Positions 15,740 through 22,282 of a stretch of DNA of 64,000 nucleotides are shown piece after piece. The notes below the pieces were generated by a model. The model saw nothing but the letters and a program-made list of their open reading frames with translations, had not been told where the DNA came from and ran no database searches. The position numbers were made by a program, and so were the translations under genes. How positions within the stretch are numbered: position 1 is the stretch's first letter; every line of letters starts with the position of its first letter. This DNA comes from Nitrospira sp. CR1.3 (lineage in GTDB: Bacteria > Nitrospirota > Nitrospiria > Nitrospirales > Nitrospiraceae), in the NCBI GenBank assembly GCA_014055525.1, contig WIAH01000010.1, positions 62,001 through 126,000 on the forward strand, written 5' to 3'.

Positions 15740-17014
15740 ATGAAAATTCTCGTCGTCGGGAGCGGAGGACGCGAGCACACGATGGTGTGGAAACTCGCGC
15801 AGAGTCCGCGGAAGCCCGCTCTGTATTGCGCGCCTGGCAACGCCGGTATCGCCTCGCAGGCAACCTGCGTACCAATCAAGGCGGACGATATGACGGCGTT
15901 GAAAGATTTTGTCATCAGGAACCACGTCGATCTGACCGTCGTGGGACCGGAAGCTCCGCTCGCGCTCGGGATCGCCGACGAGTTTCGCAAGGCGAAACTC
16001 AAAATCTTTGGACCGACCAGGAACGCTGCCCGCCTGGAGGCCAGCAAGAGTTTTTCCAAAGAGATGATGGCGCAGGCCGGAATTCCGACCGCCCGGGCGA
16101 AGAGCTTCACCGATACTTCTGAAGCGCTAGCCTACGCCGATCAGCACGAACTTCCGATGGTGATCAAGGCGGACGGACTGGCCCAGGGGAAGGGCGTGAT
16201 TATCGCCGCCACGCGCGAGCAGGCCCGCCAGGCAATCGTGGACTCCATGGAAAAAGCCGTATTCGGCGACGCCGGGAAGCAGGTCCTGATCGAACAGTTT
16301 CTCGATGGCGAAGAACTGACGATCATGGCCTTCACCGACGGCAGAACGGTCGCCCCGATGCTGCCCGCCCAGGATCATAAACGGGTCGGGGAGGGCGACA
16401 CCGGCCTAAATACCGGCGGAATGGGCGCCTATGCTCCCGCGCCGCTCGGCAGCGCGGCGTTACGTGCACAGGTGAACAAGGAAATTCTGCGCCCGATCGT
16501 CGAGACGCTCTCCCGGCTGGGCTCGCCGTTTCAGGGTGTGCTCTATGCCGGCCTGATGATCGTCAAGGGCGTTCCCTATGTGCTGGAATTCAATGCGCGC
16601 ATGGGCGACCCCGAAACCCAGGTCGTGCTGCCGCTGCTGAAGACCGATTTTCTGGACGTCATCGAAGCCGTCGTCGAACATCGATTGGATCAACTCACGG
16701 TTGAATGGCACGACCATGCGGCGGTCTGTATCGTCATGACCTCCGGCGGCTATCCCGGATCCTATCGGAGCGGACTTCCCATTCGAGGGTTGGATGCGAC
16801 ACCTGCGGATCAGACTGTCGTGTTTCATGCCGGAACGGCCCTAATCCAGGACACGGTCGTCACAGCCGGCGGCCGTGTCCTGGGAATTACCGGGCTGGGG
16901 TCCACCATCGCGGAGGCTCAGGCAGCGGCCTATCGCACCACCAAGACGATCTCATTCGACGGTTGTCATTACCGCCGCGATATCGCTTATCGAGCGCTGG
17001 GTCTGCACCCCTAG
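15740..17014 (+). CDS. purD: Phosphoribosylamine-glycine ligase
   Basis: PurD (GAR synthetase) joins glycine to phosphoribosylamine, the second step of purine synthesis. The 424-residue ATP-grasp protein begins MKILVVGSGGREHTMVWKL and has ADGLAQGKGVIIA. LNTGGMGAYAPAP and LEFNARMGDPETQVVLPLL complete the family markers. The ATG at 15740 is preferred over an upstream TTG because it matches the usual N-terminus exactly. It lies downstream of purH and 23 bases before the Sua5-type gene. Confidence 0.97.
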   Translation: MKILVVGSGGREHTMVWKLAQSPRKPALYCAPGNAGIASQATCVPIKADDMTALKDFVIRNHVDLTVVGPEAPLALGIADEFRKAKLKIFGPTRNAARLEASKSFSKEMMAQAGIPTARAKSFTDTSEALAYADQHELPMVIKADGLAQGKGVIIAATREQARQAIVDSMEKAVFGDAGKQVLIEQFLDGEELTIMAFTDGRTVAPMLPAQDHKRVGEGDTGLNTGGMGAYAPAPLGSAALRAQVNKEILRPIVETLSRLGSPFQGVLYAGLMIVKGVPYVLEFNARMGDPETQVVLPLLKTDFLDVIEAVVEHRLDQLTVEWHDHAAVCIVMTSGGYPGSYRSGLPIRGLDATPADQTVVFHAGTALIQDTVVTAGGRVLGITGLGSTIAEAQAAAYRTTKTISFDGCHYRRDIAYRALGLHP

Positions 17015-17037
17015 CACATCGTCCCCGTCGTCCGTCC

Positions 17038-17682
17038 ATGGCCACTCTTGAGCCCTATGCCCTCCCGGATCTGCCGCGCCTCGGCCCTTCTATCCGTTCT
17101 CTCATCCAGCGCGGGGGTCTCGTTGCGCTGCCGACCGAAACGTTTTACGGCCTCGGCGTCAATCCGTTCGATGAGAGCGCGCTCGACCGGCTTCTCGGGG
17201 TCAAAGGAAGGACCGACGGCAAACCGATCCTGGTCCTGATCGGAGAAACCGCCCAGTTGCCGTTACTCACCCCTAACCTGTCCCGAATCGGAAGACTCCT
17301 CGTGGAGCTGTTCTGGCCGGGCGCGTTGACGATACTTTTTCCCGCTCATCCTTCTCTTCCGTCGAATTTGACCGCGGGAACCGCTGTCGTAGGGGTCCGG
17401 CTCAGCCCCTGCCTTCCAGTGACGGAACTGCTCAAGGTCACCGGCCCGGTCACTGGAACGAGCGCCAACCGCTCGGGCGCCGCACCGGCGAGGACTGCGG
17501 CGCAGGTCCAACGGGAATTCGGCCGGGACGTCGATCTCATTCTTGACGCCGGCGAAACACCAGGCGGCCTGCCGTCCACCGTCATCGATTCTCGGGAACC
17601 GGTTCGGCTCATTCGGGAAGGAGCGGTCCCTCGACAGAAGATTCAGAACGTGCTACAGACACATGGCATTTTGCTGATTTGA
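17038..17682 (+). CDS. tsaC: L-threonylcarbamoyladenylate synthase (Sua5/YciO/YrdC family)
   Basis: This enzyme makes threonylcarbamoyl-AMP from threonine, bicarbonate and ATP, the precursor used by TsaB/TsaD for t6A in tRNA. The 214-residue protein has LIQRGGLVALPTETFYGLG, the KGR...PI.VL motif (VKGRTDGKPILVLIG) and SANRSG. It lacks the extra Sua5 C-terminal domain, so TsaC-like is the better label; a paralogous YciO role cannot be excluded. The frame is open far upstream through purD, but the ATG at 17038 starts the recognisable protein. Confidence 0.88.
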   Translation: MATLEPYALPDLPRLGPSIRSLIQRGGLVALPTETFYGLGVNPFDESALDRLLGVKGRTDGKPILVLIGETAQLPLLTPNLSRIGRLLVELFWPGALTILFPAHPSLPSNLTAGTAVVGVRLSPCLPVTELLKVTGPVTGTSANRSGAAPARTAAQVQREFGRDVDLILDAGETPGGLPSTVIDSREPVRLIREGAVPRQKIQNVLQTHGILLI

Positions 17683-17734
17683 CGGCGAACCGACAGGACA
17701 ACGTTCACAGTTACTCACAGAGGGAGGTATGGCA

Positions 17735-18145
17735 ATGGCGAAACAGGTGATGAGGCGGACGGGGTCGATGCTGGCTCTCGGTCTGACGCTGGCATTGGCA
17801 GGCTGTGACTACTGGCCGCCGGCGCTCCAGACACAGATTGAGCAGCTCCGTTCGGAACTGCAAACCGTGACCGCCGAAAAAGCCCAGATGCAAACTCAAC
17901 TGGCCTCGCTCACCAAGGTGAAAGACGACTTGCAGGCGCAAGTCGACGATCTCAGCCGCTCGAACCGTGACAAGAGCACCATGATCGCCAGCCTTCAAAG
18001 CAGTGTCACTGCTCTACAAGAGCGACTCAACAAATCTGCGAAGCCGGCCGCAGCCAAGGCCGCTCCCGCGAAAGCTCAACCTAAGCCCGCGGCGAAAGCT
18101 CCGGCCAAGAAGAAGCCGGCTCCTAAACCGGCCGGCTTGCGGTAG
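17735..18145 (+). CDS. Coiled-coil lipoprotein with Ala/Lys/Pro-rich tail
   Basis: A 136-residue protein with a lipobox signal (GLTLALAGC, Cys near residue 24). A coiled coil of about 75 residues follows (LQTQIEQLRSELQTVTAEK and beyond), then a low-complexity tail of AKAAPAKAQPKPAAK type. The shape recalls Lpp-like or cell-wall-spanning lipoproteins whose Lys/Pro tail contacts peptidoglycan; that is inference. GGGAGG favours the second ATG at 17735 over the one at 17729. It converges on the FmdB-like gene. Confidence 0.7.
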   Translation: MAKQVMRRTGSMLALGLTLALAGCDYWPPALQTQIEQLRSELQTVTAEKAQMQTQLASLTKVKDDLQAQVDDLSRSNRDKSTMIASLQSSVTALQERLNKSAKPAAAKAAPAKAQPKPAAKAPAKKKPAPKPAGLR

Positions 18146-18146
18146 C

Positions 18147-18179
18147 AATAAGACTCGTCGAACGGCTCGTTGGCTTATT
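18147..18179. terminator. Possible weak bidirectional terminator
   Basis: AATAAG (18147-18152) and CTTATT (18174-18179) can pair around a 21-base loop between the converging lipoprotein and FmdB-like genes. The stem is short and AT-rich, so this is a weak call. Confidence 0.25.
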
Positions 18180-18534
18180 TAGATGGCGTCGTCGTGGATG
18201 GTGTCGGCGGCGAAGATGCCGTCGTACCGGCCGGCGTGGCGGTCGTCGAGGAAGCGGCTGGTGCCGGTGAAGTCGTGGCCGGCGCGCCTGGTGGAGCCTC
18301 CTTCTTATCACCGACGGTCGCTGTCGCCGGCTCGCTGCCGGAAGGCGGCTTGAGCTTGTCCGAGTAATCAGTCACATACCAGCCACTGCCCTTGAACATG
18401 ATGGCGGGCGATGAAATAAGCCGCGTCACCGGCTTGCCGCACCGTTCGCAGGTGGCAATGGGGTCGTCCTTGATGCTTTGCTTGACTTCAAACTGGTACG
18501 AACATGCCTCGCAGAGATACTCATAGATCGGCAC
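18175..18534 (-). CDS. FmdB-family zinc-ribbon protein
   Basis: A 119-residue protein whose first 60 residues form the FmdB/CxxC_CxxC_SSSS regulatory-type zinc ribbon: MPIYEYLCEACSYQFEV, then CERCGKPVTRLISSPAIMFKG. Four cysteines (CEAC and CERC) should bind zinc. The rest is a low-complexity Pro/Ala/Thr/Ser tail. FmdB of Methylophilus was linked to regulation of formamidase, but most members have no known role. It is the last gene of the rsmD-coaD-aminotransferase run. Confidence 0.9.
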   Translation of the reverse strand: MPIYEYLCEACSYQFEVKQSIKDDPIATCERCGKPVTRLISSPAIMFKGSGWYVTDYSDKLKPPSGSEPATATVGDKKEAPPGAPATTSPAPAASSTTATPAGTTASSPPTPSTTTPSK

Positions 18535-18582
18535 CGTACGTCCTCCTTTTCACCACCTAACTCAGCGCAGGAATCCATCTGT

Positions 18583-19776
18583 TCAGGTAAGTCGCGCCAG
18601 GGCTTTGTCAAGTCGTTCCAAGCCCCGCACGATTGTGTCCATACTCGTGGCGTAGGACAGGCGAACATGGGCTTGACTGCCGAACGGCTCACCCGGCACG
18701 ACGGCGATGTGCGCCTCTTTCAGCAGGTAGCCGGCCAGGTCCGTTGGCGTCTTGATCGTGCCCTTGGGCCCTTGCTTTCCGAGCACGTTTGAGATGTTGG
18801 GAAACGCATAAAACGCGCCGCTTGGCATCCGGCATGACAGGCCCTGGATTTTGTTCAGACCTTCGACGATCGCCCGGCGGCGGCGGTCGAATTCCGCCAC
18901 CATCTCCGTAGTGAACGATTCTCCGTAACGCAAGGCGGCGACCGCGGCTTTCTGTGAAATCGAACAGGGGTTCGAGGTGCTCTGGCTCTGAATGTTGCCC
19001 ATCGCGGCAATCAGATCCTTGGGACCTGCCGCATAGCCGATGCGCCAACCGGTCATCGCGTAGGCTTTGGATACGCCGTTGACGATGACGGTGCGCGCGG
19101 CAATCTCCGGTCCGAGCGTCGCGATGCTCACGTGCTTGGCTCCGTCATAGAGGATCTTCTCGTAGATCTCGTCTGAGATGACCAGCAGATCATGTCGAAT
19201 CGCAATGTCGGCAATGGCCTCCAGCGTCTTGCGATCATAGGTCGCGCCGGTGGGATTGCACGGACTGTTGACGATGATGGCTTTCGTGCGCGGCGTCATA
19301 AGCCGCTCAAGCTCAGCCGCATGGATCGCATACCCGTCTTGCTCCAGCGTGGGCAGGAGCACAGCCGCCGCATCGTTCAAGAGCGCTTGATCGGAATAGG
19401 ACACCCAATAGGGGGTCGGGATGACTATCTCGTCACCCGCCTCAAGCAAGGCTTCCGCCAGGTTGTACAATGAGTGTTTGGCGCCGCACGAGATCAGGAC
19501 TTGCGACTTCTCGTAGCGCAACCCGAGCTCGCTCTGAAGTTTGTCGACGACGGCGCCTCGCAATTCCTCGATCCCGGAGGAGGGGGTATACTTCGTAAAG
19601 CCGGCTCGGATCGCCGCTTCGGCCGCCGCCTTGACCGGTGCAGGCGTATCAAAGTCCGGCTCACCGGTCGAAAAGTCGATCACGTCGATTCCTTGCGCCG
19701 CCATGGCCTTGGCCGTCGCAGCCATAGCCAGCGTGGGGGAAGGAGCGATGCGACCGACTCGCGACGCCAACTTCAT
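18583..19776 (-). CDS. aspC: Pyridoxal-phosphate aspartate aminotransferase (class I)
   Basis: A 397-residue fold-type I PLP aminotransferase that most likely interconverts aspartate and oxaloacetate. It has IDFSTGEPDFDTP at the N-terminus and NSPCNPTGATYD in the large domain. NGVSKAYAMTGWRIGYAAG holds the PLP lysine. The ISxGxPDF-type N-terminus places it in the Ib subgroup, which can also use prephenate in some bacteria. The stop codon of coaD overlaps the start by four bases. Confidence 0.9.
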   Translation of the reverse strand: MKLASRVGRIAPSPTLAMAATAKAMAAQGIDVIDFSTGEPDFDTPAPVKAAAEAAIRAGFTKYTPSSGIEELRGAVVDKLQSELGLRYEKSQVLISCGAKHSLYNLAEALLEAGDEIVIPTPYWVSYSDQALLNDAAAVLLPTLEQDGYAIHAAELERLMTPRTKAIIVNSPCNPTGATYDRKTLEAIADIAIRHDLLVISDEIYEKILYDGAKHVSIATLGPEIAARTVIVNGVSKAYAMTGWRIGYAAGPKDLIAAMGNIQSQSTSNPCSISQKAAVAALRYGESFTTEMVAEFDRRRRAIVEGLNKIQGLSCRMPSGAFYAFPNISNVLGKQGPKGTIKTPTDLAGYLLKEAHIAVVPGEPFGSQAHVRLSYATSMDTIVRGLERLDKALARLT

Positions 19777-20261
19777 AGCTTGAGACTCCGGATTCGCGCT
19801 TGGAGGCGGCTCGCCACCTCCGGGTGAAGGAATGCGGTCATGGACCCGCCGTGGTTCGCGACGTCCTTGATGATGGTCGAAGACAGATAGGAGTATTCCT
19901 CACTCGGCATCAGGAAGACCGTTTCGACCTGCTTGGCGAGTTTTCGATTGATCAAGGCCATCTGAAATTCATGCTCGAAATCGGAAATGGCTCGGAGTCC
20001 GCGGATGATCGCATGGGCGCCGGATTGCTGAACGTAATCGACCAAGAGGCCTTCGAACGTCACGACTTCGACCTGGCCGAGATCCTTTATCACCAATTTC
20101 ACCATATCGACCCGCTCCGCCATGTCGAACAGCGGGTGCTTGGCCGGATTCGGGGCCACCGCGACGACGACTTTGTCGAACACCCGCAAACTGCGCGTGA
20201 TAATATCCGTATGGCCGTGGGTGATCGGATCGAACGTGCCCGGATAAATCCCGATCTTCAT
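19773..20261 (-). CDS. coaD: Phosphopantetheine adenylyltransferase
   Basis: CoaD adenylates 4'-phosphopantetheine to dephospho-CoA. The 162-residue protein has GTFDPITHGHTDI with the nucleotidyltransferase T/HxGH motif, MALINRKLA and EEYSYLSSTIIKD. Length matches E. coli (159). Overlaps of four bases with both rsmD upstream and the aminotransferase downstream indicate a tight operon. Confidence 0.97.
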   Translation of the reverse strand: MKIGIYPGTFDPITHGHTDIITRSLRVFDKVVVAVAPNPAKHPLFDMAERVDMVKLVIKDLGQVEVVTFEGLLVDYVQQSGAHAIIRGLRAISDFEHEFQMALINRKLAKQVETVFLMPSEEYSYLSSTIIKDVANHGGSMTAFLHPEVASRLQARIRSLKL

Positions 20262-20830
20262 GCTGAACCAGTCTCGCCTTTCACCGGTCCGTACAGAAGC
20301 AGCGCCGTGTCGCCGTACACATATCGTCGCACCAATACTGCGCGATCGAGCGATGCAGGCAGCTCAGCCTTCGCGTTCTGTTCAATTACCATCACACCGT
20401 CCGCGGCAAGCAGTTCTGTCGTCCAGACGCTTCGCAACTGGTCGACCTCGCGAATTTCGGCATAGGGTGGATCCGCAAACACCACGTCGTACGGCCCGTT
20501 CCACCAGTCACGTCGCGCGAGAAACTCTTGCGTCGGTCCGATTCGAACATCCGCCTGTTCCATCAGGCGGCAGACCGTGAGATTCTTCCGCAAGAGGCGC
20601 GCCGCTTCGGGACTCGACTCCACGAACGTCACCGTCGCCGCCCCGCGACTCATCGCCTCAATGCCGACCGCTCCAGTCCCCGCGTACAAATCCAGAAACC
20701 GGCAGCCGGGAACTCGTGATCCAAGTATCGAGAACAGCGCCTCCCGCACCTTATCTGACGTGGGACGCAGTGTCGTCCCCTGTGGCCCACACAGGCGTCG
20801 ACCTCGGTGGGAGCCGGCTATGACGCGCAT
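20258..20830 (-). CDS. rsmD: 16S rRNA (guanine(966)-N2)-methyltransferase RsmD
   Basis: RsmD methylates G966 of 16S rRNA. The 190-residue protein begins MRVIAGSHRGRRL, has the SAM-binding LDLYAGTGAVGIEAMSRGA and the N-methyltransferase motif FADPPYAE. The rsmD-coaD pairing is very common in bacteria, and the stop overlaps the coaD start by ATGA. It is the first gene of a four-gene minus-strand operon; no clear promoter was picked out upstream. Confidence 0.96.
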   Translation of the reverse strand: MRVIAGSHRGRRLCGPQGTTLRPTSDKVREALFSILGSRVPGCRFLDLYAGTGAVGIEAMSRGAATVTFVESSPEAARLLRKNLTVCRLMEQADVRIGPTQEFLARRDWWNGPYDVVFADPPYAEIREVDQLRSVWTTELLAADGVMVIEQNAKAELPASLDRAVLVRRYVYGDTALLLYGPVKGETGSA

Positions 20831-20921
20831 AATCGATCAGGTGAGAGACGACTCGGGAGCGAGTGACTCTAACATAGCGTTTTTGAAGGGGTCAAGGAGA
20901 GGACGCCGCCAGGCTTTACGA

Positions 20922-20947
20922 AAGGTGGGTGGATAACCACTCACCTT
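20922..20947. terminator. Hairpin upstream of rsmD
   Basis: AAGGTGGGTGG (20922-20932) pairs with CCACTCACCTT (20937-20947), 11 base pairs with one G-U and a four-base ATAA loop. On the minus strand it is followed by TTCG, a poor U-tract. It may stop RNA coming from the zinc-ribbon gene, or act in the rsmD leader. Confidence 0.4.
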
Positions 20948-20985
20948 CTATGGTCTAAATTGCGTCCGGCAACTATGGTGCTATT

Positions 20986-21014
20986 TTGACGATGTGTGTG
21001 GGACTGATTATAAT
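20986..21014 (+). promoter_or_regulatory. Near-consensus sigma-70 promoter, antisense to the zinc-ribbon gene
   Basis: TTGACG (20986-20991), exactly 17 bases, then a perfect TATAAT (21009-21014): eleven of twelve consensus positions, the strongest promoter-like site in the window. It points right, with transcription predicted to start near 21021. The RNA would run antisense through the whole zinc-ribbon gene (21117-21299) and on towards radC at 21506. No plus-strand gene starts directly behind it. Confidence 0.7.
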
Positions 21015-21033
21015 TCGCCGGCGGAGAAAACTG

Positions 21034-21053
21034 CGACGCGACGATGCGCGTCG
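21034..21053 (-). terminator. Candidate terminator of the zinc-ribbon gene
   Basis: CGACGCG (21034-21040) and CGCGTCG (21047-21053) form a seven-base-pair GC-rich stem with a six-base loop. Read on the minus strand it is followed by CAGTTTTC, a short U-tract. It lies about 65 bases downstream of the zinc-ribbon stop. Confidence 0.45.
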
Positions 21054-21069
21054 AAAAACCAGGTAACGC

Positions 21070-21131
21070 GTGGCGCCCGGCTCGGACGATCTCGCAAGTT
21101 ACGGGAGCGAAATGTCCTACCGAGTCGCCAC
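21070..21131. other. Long interrupted inverted repeat across the zinc-ribbon stop codon
   Basis: GTGGCG (21070-21075) pairs with CGCCAC (21126-21131) and CTCG (21081-21084) with CGAG (21121-21124). Inside, GAC pairs with GTC, and TCGC with GCGA. The antisense RNA from the promoter at 20986 would fold here into an extended imperfect hairpin. No known riboswitch or small-RNA family is recognised. Confidence 0.4.
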
Positions 21132-21299
21132 CGGCTGAGCAGGCTGTGCATCGCGAGCCGCCAGACTTTTCCGCCGATTGTTGGAAATCGTGCGATCGAT
21201 GATGGCGCCGCAATTGATGCATTTCCAAGCGTAGAAGATCAGAAAGAAATCTGAGAACCGCTCCAACATCATGAGACCCTTACACTTCGGACATTCCAT
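21117..21299 (-). CDS. Small double-CxxC zinc-ribbon protein
   Basis: A 60-residue protein starting MECPKCKGLMMLERFSDF and continuing through AWKCINCGAIIDR. Two CxxC pairs about 28 residues apart form a likely zinc ribbon, followed by a basic tail (NNRRKS). Function is unknown. The ATG at 21299 is chosen for the strong GGGAGGG five bases upstream; a longer frame to 21443 lacks this. The mRNA would be fully covered by antisense RNA from the promoter at 20986. Confidence 0.75.
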   Translation of the reverse strand: MECPKCKGLMMLERFSDFFLIFYAWKCINCGAIIDRTISNNRRKSLAARDAQPAQPVATR

Positions 21300-21505
21300 C
21301 GATCCCTCCCCGGTGGTTACGTGCACAGCTGTGTGCCTGGCTAAGCAAGAGCTACACCAAATTGTCGCCATACGTAATTTCAACACCTTAGAGGCTACGT
21401 ATTTGCCACCAAGGGGGAAGCAAGGCTTCTTCGAGTAGTACAAAAACGTTCACCGTGTCATATTTTTGTTCAGGAACTGCGGGAATGCGGGCAGGCAAGG
21501 TGGGA

Positions 21506-22207
21506 ATGGGAATTTCTCAATGGCCTGAAGCTGAACGACCTCGTGAGCGGCTCTTCACCCGAGGCGCCACTGCGCTAAGCGACGCGCAACTCCTCGCCAT
21601 TCTTCTCCGGGTCGGACGACGGCAGTCATCGGCGGTTGATGTCGGAATGGAAATTCTACGCCACTTGGGAGGCATCGGCGGGTTGGCTCGCTGCGGTCTC
21701 GAAGAACTCTGCTCCGTACCCGGAATCGGAGAGGCGAAAGCTGCCCAGATAAAGGCCGCGGTGGAACTCGGCAAACGAGCCCTGGCTTCGCCCTTGTCGA
21801 AGGGCACGAAGATTTCGTCCAGCCGCGATCTTTTTAATCACTTCCATTCCACGTTGCGCGATCTTCGTCACGAAATCTTCAAAGTCGTGTTGTTGGACGC
21901 GAAACACGCCATACTACGGGAGGCCACGGTCTCGGAAGGCAGCTTAACCCTCAGTATCGTTCATCCGCGTGAAGTCTTTTCATTGGCGGTGAAGGAATCG
22001 GCTGCGGCCGTCATTTTTCTCCACAATCATCCGAGCGGCGACCCCACTCCCAGCCACGAAGATCGACTCCTCACCGCCAGGCTTGTGTCGGCTGGGGAAG
22101 TGCTCGGCATTCGCGTCTTGGACCATCTCGTCATCGGTGACGGACGCTACGTCAGTTTTGCGGACCAGGGCTGGCTATACCAATCGGGGTCGGCCGACAC
22201 TGCATAA
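21506..22207 (+). CDS. radC: RadC-family JAB1/MPN domain protein
   Basis: A 233-residue protein with an N-terminal helix-hairpin-helix (ELCSVPGIGEAKAAQIKAA). The C-terminal MPN/JAMM domain has metal motif HNHPSGDPTPSHED. The family start RPRERLFTRGATALSDAQLLAILL is clear. RadC was once thought to act in DNA repair, which is no longer accepted for E. coli, so its role is open. The ATG at 21506 behind AAGGTGGG gives the standard length; an upstream start at 21455 would add 17 residues. Confidence 0.93.
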   Translation: MGISQWPEAERPRERLFTRGATALSDAQLLAILLRVGRRQSSAVDVGMEILRHLGGIGGLARCGLEELCSVPGIGEAKAAQIKAAVELGKRALASPLSKGTKISSSRDLFNHFHSTLRDLRHEIFKVVLLDAKHAILREATVSEGSLTLSIVHPREVFSLAVKESAAAVIFLHNHPSGDPTPSHEDRLLTARLVSAGEVLGIRVLDHLVIGDGRYVSFADQGWLYQSGSADTA

Positions 22208-22282
22208 AGAAGGGACGCTATCGGGACATAACTGAACCGCTCCGGGAGACGTGGATCTTCCGGCAATACAGAGGAGGGCCTC

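Noticed and set aside
20831-21116. A cyclic-di-GMP or other known riboswitch in the structured spacer
   Set aside because: The conserved GEMM core bases are missing, and I could not match any other known class.
20994-21254. An 86-residue plus-strand open frame behind the strong promoter
   Set aside because: It begins before the predicted transcription start and lacks a Shine-Dalgarno sequence; its residues show no pattern.
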